Position numbers and translations under genes: made by a program. Of a stretch of DNA of 44,731 nucleotides, positions 1 through 8,541 are shown in pieces. The notes below the pieces were generated by a model. The model did not search any database and was not told the DNA's origin. It was given only the letters and a program-made list of their open reading frames with translations. Source of the DNA: an uncultured Butyrivibrio sp. (lineage in GTDB: Bacteria > Bacillota > Clostridia > Lachnospirales > Lachnospiraceae); contig CAMVNV010000012.1 in assembly GCA_947168935.1 (NCBI GenBank), positions 1-44,731 on the forward strand, given 5' to 3'. How positions within the stretch are numbered: position 1 is the first letter of the stretch; every line of letters begins with the position of its first letter.

Positions 1-78
1 CCCGGCAAATTTTCTGGCATCAAGAAATACATTATCCGCTTTGCGTTCGCTAGCGATTTCATATAGAAACTGTTTCAT
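1..78 (-). CDS. Partial CDS, N-terminal 26 residues, function unknown
   Basis: An ATG on the minus strand (76-78) opens a frame that stays open to the window edge (26 codons, beginning MKQFLYEIASERKAD). A purine-rich GGGGGA lies just upstream of the ATG as a ribosome-binding site. It sits 37 bases after the stop of the sigma-like gene, so it is probably the next gene of that operon. The fragment is too short to recognise a family, and no function is proposed. Confidence 0.55.
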   Translation of the reverse strand, partial: MKQFLYEIASERKADNVFLDARKFAG

Positions 79-115
79 ACTTCCCCCAAGGGCAAAAAGA
101 AAATCAGATCCCCTA

Positions 116-859
116 TTACTCCTCTGTATAATCTATATCTTCGATGTTATTACCTGTCATGCGAATGGCTTCAATGATCTCATCTACGCTCATGCCGCTT
201 TCCTCAGCAAGCTCTTCAACTGTTACGCTTCTGCGAAGCTCTTTTGCAAGCTCAGCTGCCTTATCAGCAACCTTCTGAACATGCTTTACAGCCTTTTGTC
301 CCCTTGCATCCTCATCAAGGCTGTCTGAAATAAGCTCTTCCATAGCATCCATGATCATCTTTGTAAGGAAGGCTTCTGCTTCTTCAGGCTTTTCAATAGC
401 TCCGAGCATTGTAACGCCTGATGTAAGTACAAGATTGCCTTCTCCGATAAGGTCTTCAATATAAACGCCCTGATCTACGTACATCTTGGCGATATCCGGA
501 ACTGAAGGAAGGTAGATCTCGATAAGACGGTTCTGCGCTGACTTATCGCCTGACATTGCTGAAATGGTGATACCGATCTTCTCATTTTCTGATACTTCCG
601 GGAGTTCTTTGAGTGACTCCTCATAGTCTTTTAAGTAGTTGTGCTCTTCATCTGTAAGAAAGTCCTCAGGATCAGCAGGCTGGCCGATTCCTATTCCGTG
701 CTTTTTAAGGTAGTCATATACAAGAGCAAGCTGGTCGTCTGAAAGGGAAAGGGCTTTGAAAGCTTCCTTGACCTGATCCTCAGATACAATTCCTTTTTGC
801 TCTCTTCCAAGTTTAGTTACATCCGCAAGAAGCGCGGCAAATTCTTTTTCTTTATCCAT
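116..859 (-). CDS. Sigma-70-like protein lacking region 4
   Basis: A 247-residue protein. Residues 5-50 resemble sigma region 1.1 (an acidic helical module with KEAFKALSLSDDQLALVYDYLKKHG). Residues about 105-150 resemble a degenerate region 2 (AQNRLIEIYLPSVPDIAKMY, then EDLIGEGN). Residues 205-240 look like region 3 (RRSVTVEELAEESGMSVDEI). No region 4 helix-turn-helix is present, and the tryptophan/arginine-rich DNA-melting and -10 recognition segment of region 2 is missing. It is therefore probably not a working promoter-recognition factor; it may bind core RNA polymerase or have another role (inference). AAAGG precedes the ATG. It follows the rhomboid-like gene by 20 bases, likely in the same transcript. 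Confidence 0.7.
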   Translation of the reverse strand: MDKEKEFAALLADVTKLGREQKGIVSEDQVKEAFKALSLSDDQLALVYDYLKKHGIGIGQPADPEDFLTDEEHNYLKDYEESLKELPEVSENEKIGITISAMSGDKSAQNRLIEIYLPSVPDIAKMYVDQGVYIEDLIGEGNLVLTSGVTMLGAIEKPEEAEAFLTKMIMDAMEELISDSLDEDARGQKAVKHVQKVADKAAELAKELRRSVTVEELAEESGMSVDEIIEAIRMTGNNIEDIDYTEE

Positions 860-879
860 AATGTCCTTTCTAGGGTTAT

Positions 880-1869
880 TTATTTCTCAATATGAACGTG
901 TGTGAAAAGGTGGTCCTGGCAGTATTCGTAAGCACCTTTACATTTTGAGCAATATCTGAACTCAAGGTTCGGATCGTCAATTTCTGTACGGCCGCATACT
1001 GCGCACTTATGGTGAGCGCTGCCTGGTGCTACCATGCGCTGAGCCTTCTTAGCATTTTCTACGTTACGCTTAAACTCATTTCTTCTCTTAACTTCAGAGG
1101 GTTTATATCTGCTTGCACGGCGTGAAAGCCTACTGTTTTTGTCTCCAAAGAAGAAAATGAAGAATGGGATAAGTGAAGCGATCAGCAATACAACAGACAT
1201 AACAGATCCACTGCCTAAAACTATTCCAATTGTAAAACCATACTCACCTATTACCAGCGCCAGATTGTAAATGTTTTTAATGATTCCATAGCCATAAAGT
1301 GCTGCATACGCAATTCCAAGCCATTTCATCTGAAGCGGAATAATGAACATCAAAAGCACTGTTGCATCCGGGAAAGTTGCTGCATAAGCAAAGAATATGG
1401 ACATTGTAATGTGATATGCGCTAACACATGTTCCAATCGTATAGCCTATAGCCTGTCCTGTAGTAGCAGCATCAGCACCAAGTGCCGCTCCTGCTGGCAG
1501 ATATAGAAAATACAGAACAAATCCAACAATTATCGTAGACAAAAATCCCATAAAAAAGTAGAGATTGTACTTAAATTCACCCCAGGTACTCTCCATCATT
1601 CTTCCTATAGGCATATAGAAAAAGAATATTGAAACAGCGTATAGCAGGAAATTATCCTGAAGCGGAATCATAATCCATGTTACAAGTCTCCATACCTGAC
1701 CATGAAAGATCATGTATGGATCAAATGTTATATAGTCAGTGATAAATGTTGGGTTAGCATTGGAACCCAAAAGGCAGATCGCATATCCTACCGCATAAAC
1801 GATCATGAGTTTTATAGTAAGATCTCTGATAGCGTATTTTCCGTATTTTCTTTCGAGTTTATTAAACAT
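880..1869 (-). CDS. Rhomboid-fold membrane protein with C-terminal zinc ribbon
   Basis: A 329-residue polytopic protein. The start at 1869 is preferred over the frame opening at 1941 because AGAGG lies about six bases upstream. An early segment HGQVWRLVTWIMIP matches the rhomboid/derlin signature (G-x-W-R-x-x-T). About six membrane segments follow to about residue 250. I find no GxSG catalytic serine motif, so proteolytic activity is doubtful and a derlin-like or pseudoprotease role is more likely (inference). A basic stretch (RRASRYKPSEVKRRNEFKRN) leads to a zinc-ribbon-like tail with CAVCG and YCSKC, then CQDH. It is probably cotranscribed with the downstream sigma-like gene. Confidence 0.65.
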   Translation of the reverse strand: MFNKLERKYGKYAIRDLTIKLMIVYAVGYAICLLGSNANPTFITDYITFDPYMIFHGQVWRLVTWIMIPLQDNFLLYAVSIFFFYMPIGRMMESTWGEFKYNLYFFMGFLSTIIVGFVLYFLYLPAGAALGADAATTGQAIGYTIGTCVSAYHITMSIFFAYAATFPDATVLLMFIIPLQMKWLGIAYAALYGYGIIKNIYNLALVIGEYGFTIGIVLGSGSVMSVVLLIASLIPFFIFFFGDKNSRLSRRASRYKPSEVKRRNEFKRNVENAKKAQRMVAPGSAHHKCAVCGRTEIDDPNLEFRYCSKCKGAYEYCQDHLFTHVHIEK

Positions 1870-1886
1870 ATTAACCTCTTTTTGCA

Positions 1887-1948
1887 ACAACGCCACAAGG
1901 CGACAATTTAAGCGCAGTCGAAAGTCTTTTAAACATCCCACTGCGCTT
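1887..1948 (-). promoter_or_regulatory. Structured 5' leader of the rhomboid-like gene
   Basis: Two inverted repeats lie in the untranslated leader: AAGCGCAGT (1910-1918) with ACTGCGCTT (1940-1948), a 9-bp perfect stem, and CGCC/GGCG (1891-1902), a 4-bp stem with a four-base loop. Neither has a U-run, so they are not ordinary terminators. The function is unknown. Confidence 0.4.
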
Positions 1949-1960
1949 CTTTACACAAAA

Positions 1961-1988
1961 ATTTTAACATCGAATACGTTTTCTGTAA
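1961..1988 (-). promoter_or_regulatory. Candidate sigma-A promoter for the rhomboid-like gene
   Basis: On the minus strand TTACAG (1983-1988) and TAAAAT (1961-1966) are separated by 16 bases. The start site would be near 1954, giving a leader of about 85 bases. The -35 match is imperfect. Confidence 0.4.
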
Positions 1989-2027
1989 ATGAACAGAACG
2001 CATTTTTCATTAAACGTTAATATTTTA

Positions 2028-3764
2028 TTACTTTAAAAGATATGTTCCTTCGATATCCACCATAATTATCTTGCCGTCCTTGGTTAAGCCATATCTTAGA
2101 TAAGTGATGTAAAGGCGTGAGCCATCCTCAAAATCTATCGGCACATCAAAATATGCATCCTGCTCCTCTTCGGAATCATTGTCATAAATAGTTGTAAAAC
2201 CGTTAACATATTCTTCCAAATCAAAATCCCAATATTCTGATTCATCTCTGGAATATGAATTATAGCCTTTGTAGAATCTAAGATTTGTGATATCGAAATC
2301 TTCATCTACCTCAAATCTGGAGTTGACCAGACATACCCTGTTATATCCGGATACATCTATATCATCCAGAGTAACACTTCCAAGAACAATTCTATCAAGA
2401 GCCTCTCCATCATTTGTATATTGACAATCATGATAAACGCTCAATGCTTCGTATAGTTCCTGGTCGCCATTATCTCTTAAATCTTCTACATATTCTTTTC
2501 CCATGCGACCAGCACTGTGTTCAAGCGCTCTAAAAGATGACTGGGCAGTTTTAATGTCAACGCCGCCGTGATCTTCTTCGTTCAAATACTTCTCCACCAC
2601 TTTGACCTGAGATCTGTATACCGAACTGAACACATTGATAAATGGTACATGGAAAGCAGTTATGAGCATAATTAAAGTCATAGGTATGAGCACAAAACCA
2701 CAGTTCTTTTTCCTGAAATGGAAAAAGAAAGATGCAGCTATATAGATGATCTCGAATACAATAACCATAATTCCATAATATCTGCTTGCTGTGATGCCAT
2801 ATTCACTGATTCTCATGTAAAGGCACATGATCTGCATTACGATAAAGGGCGTGAACAACAGCGGCATGATATCAAGCGCTTTCTTGATCTTACCTTCACT
2901 TATGCCCTGTCCCATGGTCCATACAAAGACGCCTGTTCCAAATATCGATGTCATAACGGTAAATGCTTCATTTGATGGAAATGTCCATGTGATAAGGATC
3001 TTGATGATATAGACATATGCTATGACCATACCGGCAAACAGTAAAATGGGTGTAACAAAGACAGTGATGGAACTTTCGAACTTGTCCAGTTTGTCCTTAG
3101 GTTTTGATAATGCAAGTAGAAATGCCGGATATCCTATAAAGCCAAAGGCAAGGTACTGCAATATAACAAGATCAATTTCATCAGTGATAAGGTATTCAAA
3201 AATTGTCTGGATGAAAAAGAGGCCTATAGCAACGATCATGTACAATAGTCCTGCCCTTACACATGACCAGCAGGCTCTTGCCATATATCTTTCAAAAGTA
3301 TCTTTACTCTTTTTATACAGGAAAAAGATGGTTCCGAAGATAACCACAACGATATAGATGTGAACAAACTCATCAATCAGTGTGCCCTGCTGATTCCAGT
3401 CAAAGACTGTGATGAAGCTTTCTTCATCTTTGAAGGCACAGAAAAGTGATATGATCACAGATACAATGCAAACAATCCATACGGGATAAGCTTTTTTCAT
3501 ATCTTTTAGAGAAAAGTCTCCCAGCCTGGTCTTTTGCAGGTAGTATACGGCTTCTGTAAACAGCATGCCGTAGATAAGAAAATAAACAAATTCTGTTATG
3601 CACTGGAATGCATTTTCAAATGCTTCATTACTATCCTTTATGGACCAGATAACTTCTTCCCACAAAAACATCAGCACGCAAAATACTATGCAGGTTATGA
3701 TGGATGCAGGATGCTCTTTATAAGCTTTTTTGCCATACTCCCAGATCTTCCTTATAAGTTTCAT
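2028..3764 (-). CDS. DUF4153-like polytopic membrane protein
   Basis: A 578-residue protein with about ten or more hydrophobic segments up to roughly residue 395 (for example ASIITCIVFCVLMFLW near the N-terminus), then a soluble acidic C-terminal domain of about 180 residues. The arrangement resembles DUF4153-type membrane proteins common in Lachnospiraceae; that family call is from overall appearance only, and the biochemical role is unknown. The start at 3764 is chosen because GGAGG lies about eight bases upstream; the frame itself opens 33 bases earlier. It has its own extended -10 promoter and is divergent from the activase gene. Confidence 0.6.
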   Translation of the reverse strand: MKLIRKIWEYGKKAYKEHPASIITCIVFCVLMFLWEEVIWSIKDSNEAFENAFQCITEFVYFLIYGMLFTEAVYYLQKTRLGDFSLKDMKKAYPVWIVCIVSVIISLFCAFKDEESFITVFDWNQQGTLIDEFVHIYIVVVIFGTIFFLYKKSKDTFERYMARACWSCVRAGLLYMIVAIGLFFIQTIFEYLITDEIDLVILQYLAFGFIGYPAFLLALSKPKDKLDKFESSITVFVTPILLFAGMVIAYVYIIKILITWTFPSNEAFTVMTSIFGTGVFVWTMGQGISEGKIKKALDIMPLLFTPFIVMQIMCLYMRISEYGITASRYYGIMVIVFEIIYIAASFFFHFRKKNCGFVLIPMTLIMLITAFHVPFINVFSSVYRSQVKVVEKYLNEEDHGGVDIKTAQSSFRALEHSAGRMGKEYVEDLRDNGDQELYEALSVYHDCQYTNDGEALDRIVLGSVTLDDIDVSGYNRVCLVNSRFEVDEDFDITNLRFYKGYNSYSRDESEYWDFDLEEYVNGFTTIYDNDSEEEQDAYFDVPIDFEDGSRLYITYLRYGLTKDGKIIMVDIEGTYLLK

Positions 3765-3806
3765 ACTTTTTTCCTCCAAATTGAGATGAATTCCCAAAAC
3801 ATCTAA

Positions 3807-3836
3807 ATTATAGCATGGTAGAAGTCCATAAAATCA
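3807..3836 (-). promoter_or_regulatory. Extended -10 promoter for the DUF4153-like gene
   Basis: The minus strand reads TGCTATAAT, a perfect TATAAT (3807-3812) with the TGn extension. The -35 region is weak (TGATTT-like, 18 bases upstream). Transcription would start near 3800, about 36 bases before the ATG. Confidence 0.6.
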
Positions 3837-3919
3837 GGCATTTGATAAATAAACAGTTTTATAGGATAAATTACCATTAGGCACCGATAAATATGCATTT
3901 TTAATATACAAGTAATACA

Positions 3920-3948
3920 TTGAAAAAAAATGCGTCTTGATTTATAAT
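3920..3948 (+). promoter_or_regulatory. Strong sigma-A promoter for the activase gene
   Basis: TTGAAA (3920-3925) and a perfect TATAAT (3943-3948) are separated by exactly 17 bases. The start site would be near 3955, leaving a leader of about 154 bases before the ATG at 4109. This fits the strongly biased, highly-expressed-looking codon use of the downstream gene. Confidence 0.8.
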
Positions 3949-4000
3949 CACAAGGTATGTTTAAAGGAATTTAATTATAAATAAGTAATTACATTTGAAT

Positions 4001-4096
4001 ATGAAATTACAGTTATGTGGCAGCACCAAGGGTATTACAGGACGCTGCCTCCATTTTATGTAAAGGGTTTTTTACAAGGCTCATATGTAATTTCAT
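4001..4096 (+). ncRNA. Structured leader, three-stem junction-like RNA
   Basis: ATGAAATTACA (4001-4011) pairs perfectly with TGTAATTTCAT (4086-4096), enclosing 74 bases. Inside are GGCAGC (4019-4024)/GCTGCC (4044-4049) and TGTAAA (4059-4064)/TTTACA (4071-4076). The closing arm ends right before the ribosome-binding site GGAGG (4099-4103). The layout suggests a cis-regulatory RNA controlling translation of the activase; I do not recognise a known riboswitch class. Confidence 0.5.
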
Positions 4097-4108
4097 TTGG
4101 AGGTTTTG

Positions 4109-7100
4109 ATGATTTCAAAAGACTACACACTTGGCATTGACGTAGGATCAACAACCGTTAAGGTTGCTCTTCTTGATCCGGAACATGAACTTATTTTTGC
4201 AGACTACAAGAGGCACTACGCCAACATACGTGAGACTCTCGCTGAGCTTGTTAAAGAGGCTCTTGCTAAGGTCGGTAACGTGACAATTCACCCTGTCATT
4301 ACAGGTTCTGGCGGCCTTAACCTTGCCAAGCATCTTGAAGTTCCTTTTGTACAGGAGGTTGTTGCAGTTTCAACAGCCCTTAAAGAGATTGCTCCAAAGA
4401 CAGATGTTGCAATTGAGCTTGGCGGTGAGGATGCCAAGATCATATATTTCGAGGATGGTAACGTTGAGCAGCGTATGAATGGTATCTGTGCCGGCGGTAC
4501 AGGTTCCTTTATCGACCAGATGGCATCTCTCCTTCAGACTGATGCTGCTGGTCTTAATGAGTATGCTAAAAATTACAATTCTTTATATACTATCGCAGCA
4601 AGATGCGGTGTATTTGCTAAAACAGATATCCAGCCGCTTATCAATGATGGTGCTACCAAGGAAGACCTTGCCGCATCTATCTATCAGGCTGTTGTAAACC
4701 AGACAATCTCAGGTCTTGCCTGCGGTAAGCCAATCAGAGGCCACGTAGCTTTCCTTGGTGGTCCTCTTCACTTCCAGTCTGAGCTTAAGAGCGCTTTTAT
4801 CAGAACTTTAAAACTTGATGAGGAGCACACTATAGACGTAGACAACTCTCACCTTTTTGCAGCCATGGGAAGTGCCATGAATGCTGAGGAAAAGACTTCC
4901 TACGACATGAACGAGATGGTCGCAAGACTTTCCAAAGAGATCCACATGGAGTTTGAGGTTGCCCGTATGGACCCACTTTTCGAGAGCAAGGAAGACTATG
5001 ATACTTTCAAAAAGCGCCAGGACCAGTACAAGGTTAAGACTTCTCTTTTAGATAACTACAAGGGCAACGCTTTCCTTGGTATCGATGCAGGTTCTACAAC
5101 TACCAAGTGCGCTCTTGTATCTGAAAATGGTGATCTTCTTTACTCTTTCTATTCAAGTAATAACGGATCTCCTCTTCAGACTGCTATAAGCTCACTTCAG
5201 GAGATCTACAAGCTTATGCCGGAGGGTGTACGCATTGCCCGCTCCTGCTCTACAGGTTACGGCGAATCTCTTATGAAGTCAGCATTCCAGCTTGACGACG
5301 GAGAAGTTGAGACTATCGCTCACTACAATGCAGCTGCATTCTTCGATCCTAAGGTTGACTGTATCCTTGATATCGGCGGCCAGGATATGAAGTGTATCCG
5401 TATCAAGAATAAGGCTGTTGATTCTGTTCAGCTCAATGAAGCTTGCTCTTCAGGCTGCGGATCTTTCATTGAAACTTTCGCTAAGTCTCTTAACTACAGC
5501 GTTCAGGACTTCGCTAAGGAAGCTCTTTTTGCTAAGCATCCTATCGATCTTGGTACTCGCTGTACTGTATTTATGAACTCTAAGGTTAAGCAGGCTCAGA
5601 AGGAAGGTGCCGGAGTTGACGACATCTCATCAGGTCTTGCTTATTCAGTAATCAAGAACGCTCTTTTCAAGGTTATCAAGGTTTCCGATGCCAAAGAGCT
5701 TGGTAAGAACATCGTTGTTCAGGGTGGTACCTTCTACAATGATGCTGTTCTTCGTGCATTCGAGAAGATTGCAGGCGCTGAAGTTATCCGTCCTGATATC
5801 GCAGGTATCATGGGCGCTTTTGGTGCTGCTCTTATCGCAAGAAGCAGATTCATGCAGGATCCTTCTTACGAAACATCAATGCTTACTATTAATCAGATCA
5901 ATACTCTTGAGTACTCAACTTCCATGGCTACCTGCCAGGGTTGTACTAACCACTGCCGTCTTACTGTCAACAAGTTCACAGGCGGTCGTCAGCACATTTC
6001 AGGTAACCGCTGCGAAAGAGGTCTTGGTAAAGTCAAGAATGCTGATGGCATTCCTAACCTTTTTGACTGGAAATACAAAAGAGTATTCGGCTATCAGCCG
6101 CTTCCTGACAGCGAAGTTACAAGAGGAACAGTTGGAATTCCGAGAGTTCTTAACATGTACGAGAACTATCCATTCTGGCACACCTTCTTTACAAAGCTTG
6201 GCTACAAGGTAGTTCTGTCTCCAAGATCATCACATCAGATCTACGAGATGGGTATTGAGTCCATCCCATCAGAGTCAGAATGTTATCCGGCTAAGATCAG
6301 CCATGGTCACGTAGAATGGCTCATTCACAAGGGTGTAGATTTCATCTTCTATCCGGGTCTTTTCTACGAGCGTGAGGAAGTTAAGGGCGCAACTAACCAC
6401 TACAACTGCCCTATCGTTACATCATATTCTGAGAATATTAAAAATAACGTTGAAGCTATAACTACCGGTAAAGCTAAACTTAGAAATCCTTTCATGGCTT
6501 TCACTTCACTTGATACGATCCTTCAGTCTCTTATCAAGGAATTTACTGAGATTCCGAAAAAAGAGCTTGTTGAAGCCGCTACCCTTGCATGGGACGAGCT
6601 TTCAAAGTGCCGCGAGGATGTTAAGAAAAAAGGTGAAGAGACTCTTAAGTGGATGGAAGAAAACCACCGCCATGGTATTGTTCTTGCAGGTCGTCCTTAT
6701 CATATCGATCCTGAGATCAACCACGGTATCCCGGATATGATCTGTTCTTATGGTGTAGCTGTCCTTACCGAGGATGCTATCTCACACCTTGGAACACCTG
6801 AAAGACCTCTTATCGTATCTGACCAGTGGATGTACCACTCAAGACTTTATGCTGCAGCTTCTTACGTACGTACACGTGAAGATCTTGACCTTATCCAGCT
6901 CAACTCATTTGGATGCGGTCTTGACGCTGTTACAACAGATCAGGTTGCTGATATCCTTAACGGATCAGACAAGATCTATACATGTCTTAAGATTGACGAA
7001 GTTAATAACCTTGGTGCTGCTAGAATCCGTGTAAGATCACTTCTTGCTGCTATCCGTGTTCGTGAAGAAGAAGGTAAACACGCTACAGTACGTGACTGTG

Positions 7101-8407
7101 CTAACCACAGAGTTCTTTTCACAAAGGAAATGAGAGATGAGGGATATACTCTTCTGTGTCCTCAGATGTCTCCTATCCACTTCGATATCTTAGAGACCGC
7201 CCTTCGTGCATGCGGCTATAACCTTATCGTCATGCAAAACGACAATATGCATGCTATCGATATGGGGCTTAAGTATGTTAATAATGATGCCTGCTACCCT
7301 TCACTCTGGGTTGTAGGTCAGATCATGGATGAGCTTCATTCCGGTAAATATGACCTTAATAAGACTGCGGTAGTTATGTCTCAGACAGGCGGCGGATGCC
7401 GTGCTACAAACTATGTAGGATTTATCAGAAGAGCTCTTAAAAAAGCCGGCATGGAGCAGATCCCTGTTATCTCCTTCAACCTTTCAAAGCTTGAGTCCAA
7501 CCCTGGCTTTAAGATTGACTTTGAGATGCTCAAGCGCGCCGCTTACGCTGCTGTATTTGGCGATATCATGATGAGATGTATCTATAGAATGCGTCCTTAT
7601 GAGAAGGTTAAGGGCTCTGTAGAAGAAGTTCATCAGAAATGGCTTGTTGCATGCAGAGAGTTTGTATCCAAAAAGAATATAAATGTTACTACTGATATGG
7701 CAAGGTTCCAGAAGATGTGCCGTCTGATGGTTGAAGATTTTGATAATATTAAGATCACAGATGAAGTTAAGCCAAGAGTTGGTATCGTAGGTGAGATCCT
7801 TGTTAAGTTCGCTCCTGCTGCTAACAATCACCTTGTTGACCTTCTTGAATCAGAAGGTGCTGAAGCTGTAGTTCCTGATCTTCTCGACTTCATGCTCTAC
7901 TGCTTCTACAACCAGATCTACAAGGCTGAATATCTTGGAACCAGCAAGAAGACAGCAAAAGCTATGAAGGTTGCCATCTGGGCTCTTGAAAAGCTTCGCG
8001 GCGGTGCTACTAAGGCTCTTAAAGCATCCAAGCACTTCGAAGCTCCTACAAGCATCTACAAACTGGTAGAATATGCTAAGCCTATCGTAGATATCGGTAA
8101 CCAGACTGGTGAAGGTTGGTTCCTTACAGGTGAGATGATAGAGCTGATCAAAGAAGGCGTTGGCAACATCGTCTGCACACAGCCATTTGGATGTCTTCCT
8201 AACCACGTAGTTGGTAAGGGTGTTATAAAAGAACTCAGAAGACATTATCCAGGTTCTAACATAGTTGCTATCGACTATGATCCGGGTGCTTCTGAAGTTA
8301 ACCAGCTTAACAGAATCAAGCTCATGCTCTCTACTGCTAACAAGAAGGTTGCAGATAAGAAGCCTAAAGAGAAAAAAGCTGATAGCGACGAGAAGGTTGC
8401 TATTTAA
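4109..8407 (+). CDS. 2-hydroxyacyl-CoA dehydratase activase-family protein, double ATPase form
   Basis: A 1432-residue protein of the BadF/BadG/BcrA/BcrD ASKHA-ATPase family, fused form. The first ATPase domain (about 7-260) has GIDVGSTTVK, ELGGEDAK and CAGGTGSFID. The second (about 320-575) has GIDAGSTTTK, DIGGQDMK and CSSGCGSFIE. Each domain carries cysteines placed like those that hold the bridging [4Fe-4S] cluster in archetypal activators. A CQGCTNHC segment opens the long DUF2229-like and dehydratase-like C-terminal half. Related proteins use ATP to drive low-potential electron transfer to 2-hydroxyacyl-CoA dehydratases; the substrate here cannot be read. The start at 4109 has GGAGG five bases upstream; the in-frame TTG at 4097 overlaps that site and is rejected. 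Codon use (CTT, GCT, GGT) suggests high expression. Confidence 0.85.
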   Translation: MISKDYTLGIDVGSTTVKVALLDPEHELIFADYKRHYANIRETLAELVKEALAKVGNVTIHPVITGSGGLNLAKHLEVPFVQEVVAVSTALKEIAPKTDVAIELGGEDAKIIYFEDGNVEQRMNGICAGGTGSFIDQMASLLQTDAAGLNEYAKNYNSLYTIAARCGVFAKTDIQPLINDGATKEDLAASIYQAVVNQTISGLACGKPIRGHVAFLGGPLHFQSELKSAFIRTLKLDEEHTIDVDNSHLFAAMGSAMNAEEKTSYDMNEMVARLSKEIHMEFEVARMDPLFESKEDYDTFKKRQDQYKVKTSLLDNYKGNAFLGIDAGSTTTKCALVSENGDLLYSFYSSNNGSPLQTAISSLQEIYKLMPEGVRIARSCSTGYGESLMKSAFQLDDGEVETIAHYNAAAFFDPKVDCILDIGGQDMKCIRIKNKAVDSVQLNEACSSGCGSFIETFAKSLNYSVQDFAKEALFAKHPIDLGTRCTVFMNSKVKQAQKEGAGVDDISSGLAYSVIKNALFKVIKVSDAKELGKNIVVQGGTFYNDAVLRAFEKIAGAEVIRPDIAGIMGAFGAALIARSRFMQDPSYETSMLTINQINTLEYSTSMATCQGCTNHCRLTVNKFTGGRQHISGNRCERGLGKVKNADGIPNLFDWKYKRVFGYQPLPDSEVTRGTVGIPRVLNMYENYPFWHTFFTKLGYKVVLSPRSSHQIYEMGIESIPSESECYPAKISHGHVEWLIHKGVDFIFYPGLFYEREEVKGATNHYNCPIVTSYSENIKNNVEAITTGKAKLRNPFMAFTSLDTILQSLIKEFTEIPKKELVEAATLAWDELSKCREDVKKKGEETLKWMEENHRHGIVLAGRPYHIDPEINHGIPDMICSYGVAVLTEDAISHLGTPERPLIVSDQWMYHSRLYAAASYVRTREDLDLIQLNSFGCGLDAVTTDQVADILNGSDKIYTCLKIDEVNNLGAARIRVRSLLAAIRVREEEGKHATVRDCANHRVLFTKEMRDEGYTLLCPQMSPIHFDILETALRACGYNLIVMQNDNMHAIDMGLKYVNNDACYPSLWVVGQIMDELHSGKYDLNKTAVVMSQTGGGCRATNYVGFIRRALKKAGMEQIPVISFNLSKLESNPGFKIDFEMLKRAAYAAVFGDIMMRCIYRMRPYEKVKGSVEEVHQKWLVACREFVSKKNINVTTDMARFQKMCRLMVEDFDNIKITDEVKPRVGIVGEILVKFAPAANNHLVDLLESEGAEAVVPDLLDFMLYCFYNQIYKAEYLGTSKKTAKAMKVAIWALEKLRGGATKALKASKHFEAPTSIYKLVEYAKPIVDIGNQTGEGWFLTGEMIELIKEGVGNIVCTQPFGCLPNHVVGKGVIKELRRHYPGSNIVAIDYDPGASEVNQLNRIKLMLSTANKKVADKKPKEKKADSDEKVAI

Positions 8408-8410
8408 TAA

Positions 8411-8456
8411 AAAGGTTCTGTCGCATATGACATAATGCGGCAGAACCTTTATTTTC
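8411..8456. terminator. Bidirectional terminator between convergent genes
   Basis: AAAGGTTCTG plus CGCAT (8411-8426) pair with ATGCG plus CAGAACCTTT (8435-8450), a 16-bp stem with one wobble and an eight-base loop. The A-run on the left gives a U-rich tail for minus-strand transcripts; the plus-strand tail is ATTTTC. It separates the activase gene from the convergent coiled-coil gene. Confidence 0.85.
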
Positions 8457-8541
8457 ACAGCTATTCACAGAGCTATCTTCAGTCTTTACTAATTTCAAAA
8501 AAGTAATCAGAGAACATGACCACCTAAATATAGCTTTCTTA

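Noticed and set aside
4097..4108. TTG start for the activase
   Set aside because: It lies within the GGAGG ribosome-binding site; the ATG at 4109 has correct spacing.
7850..8458. 202-residue minus-strand frame opposite the activase gene
   Set aside because: It is antisense to a well-supported gene with strong codon bias, has no family resemblance and runs through the terminator.
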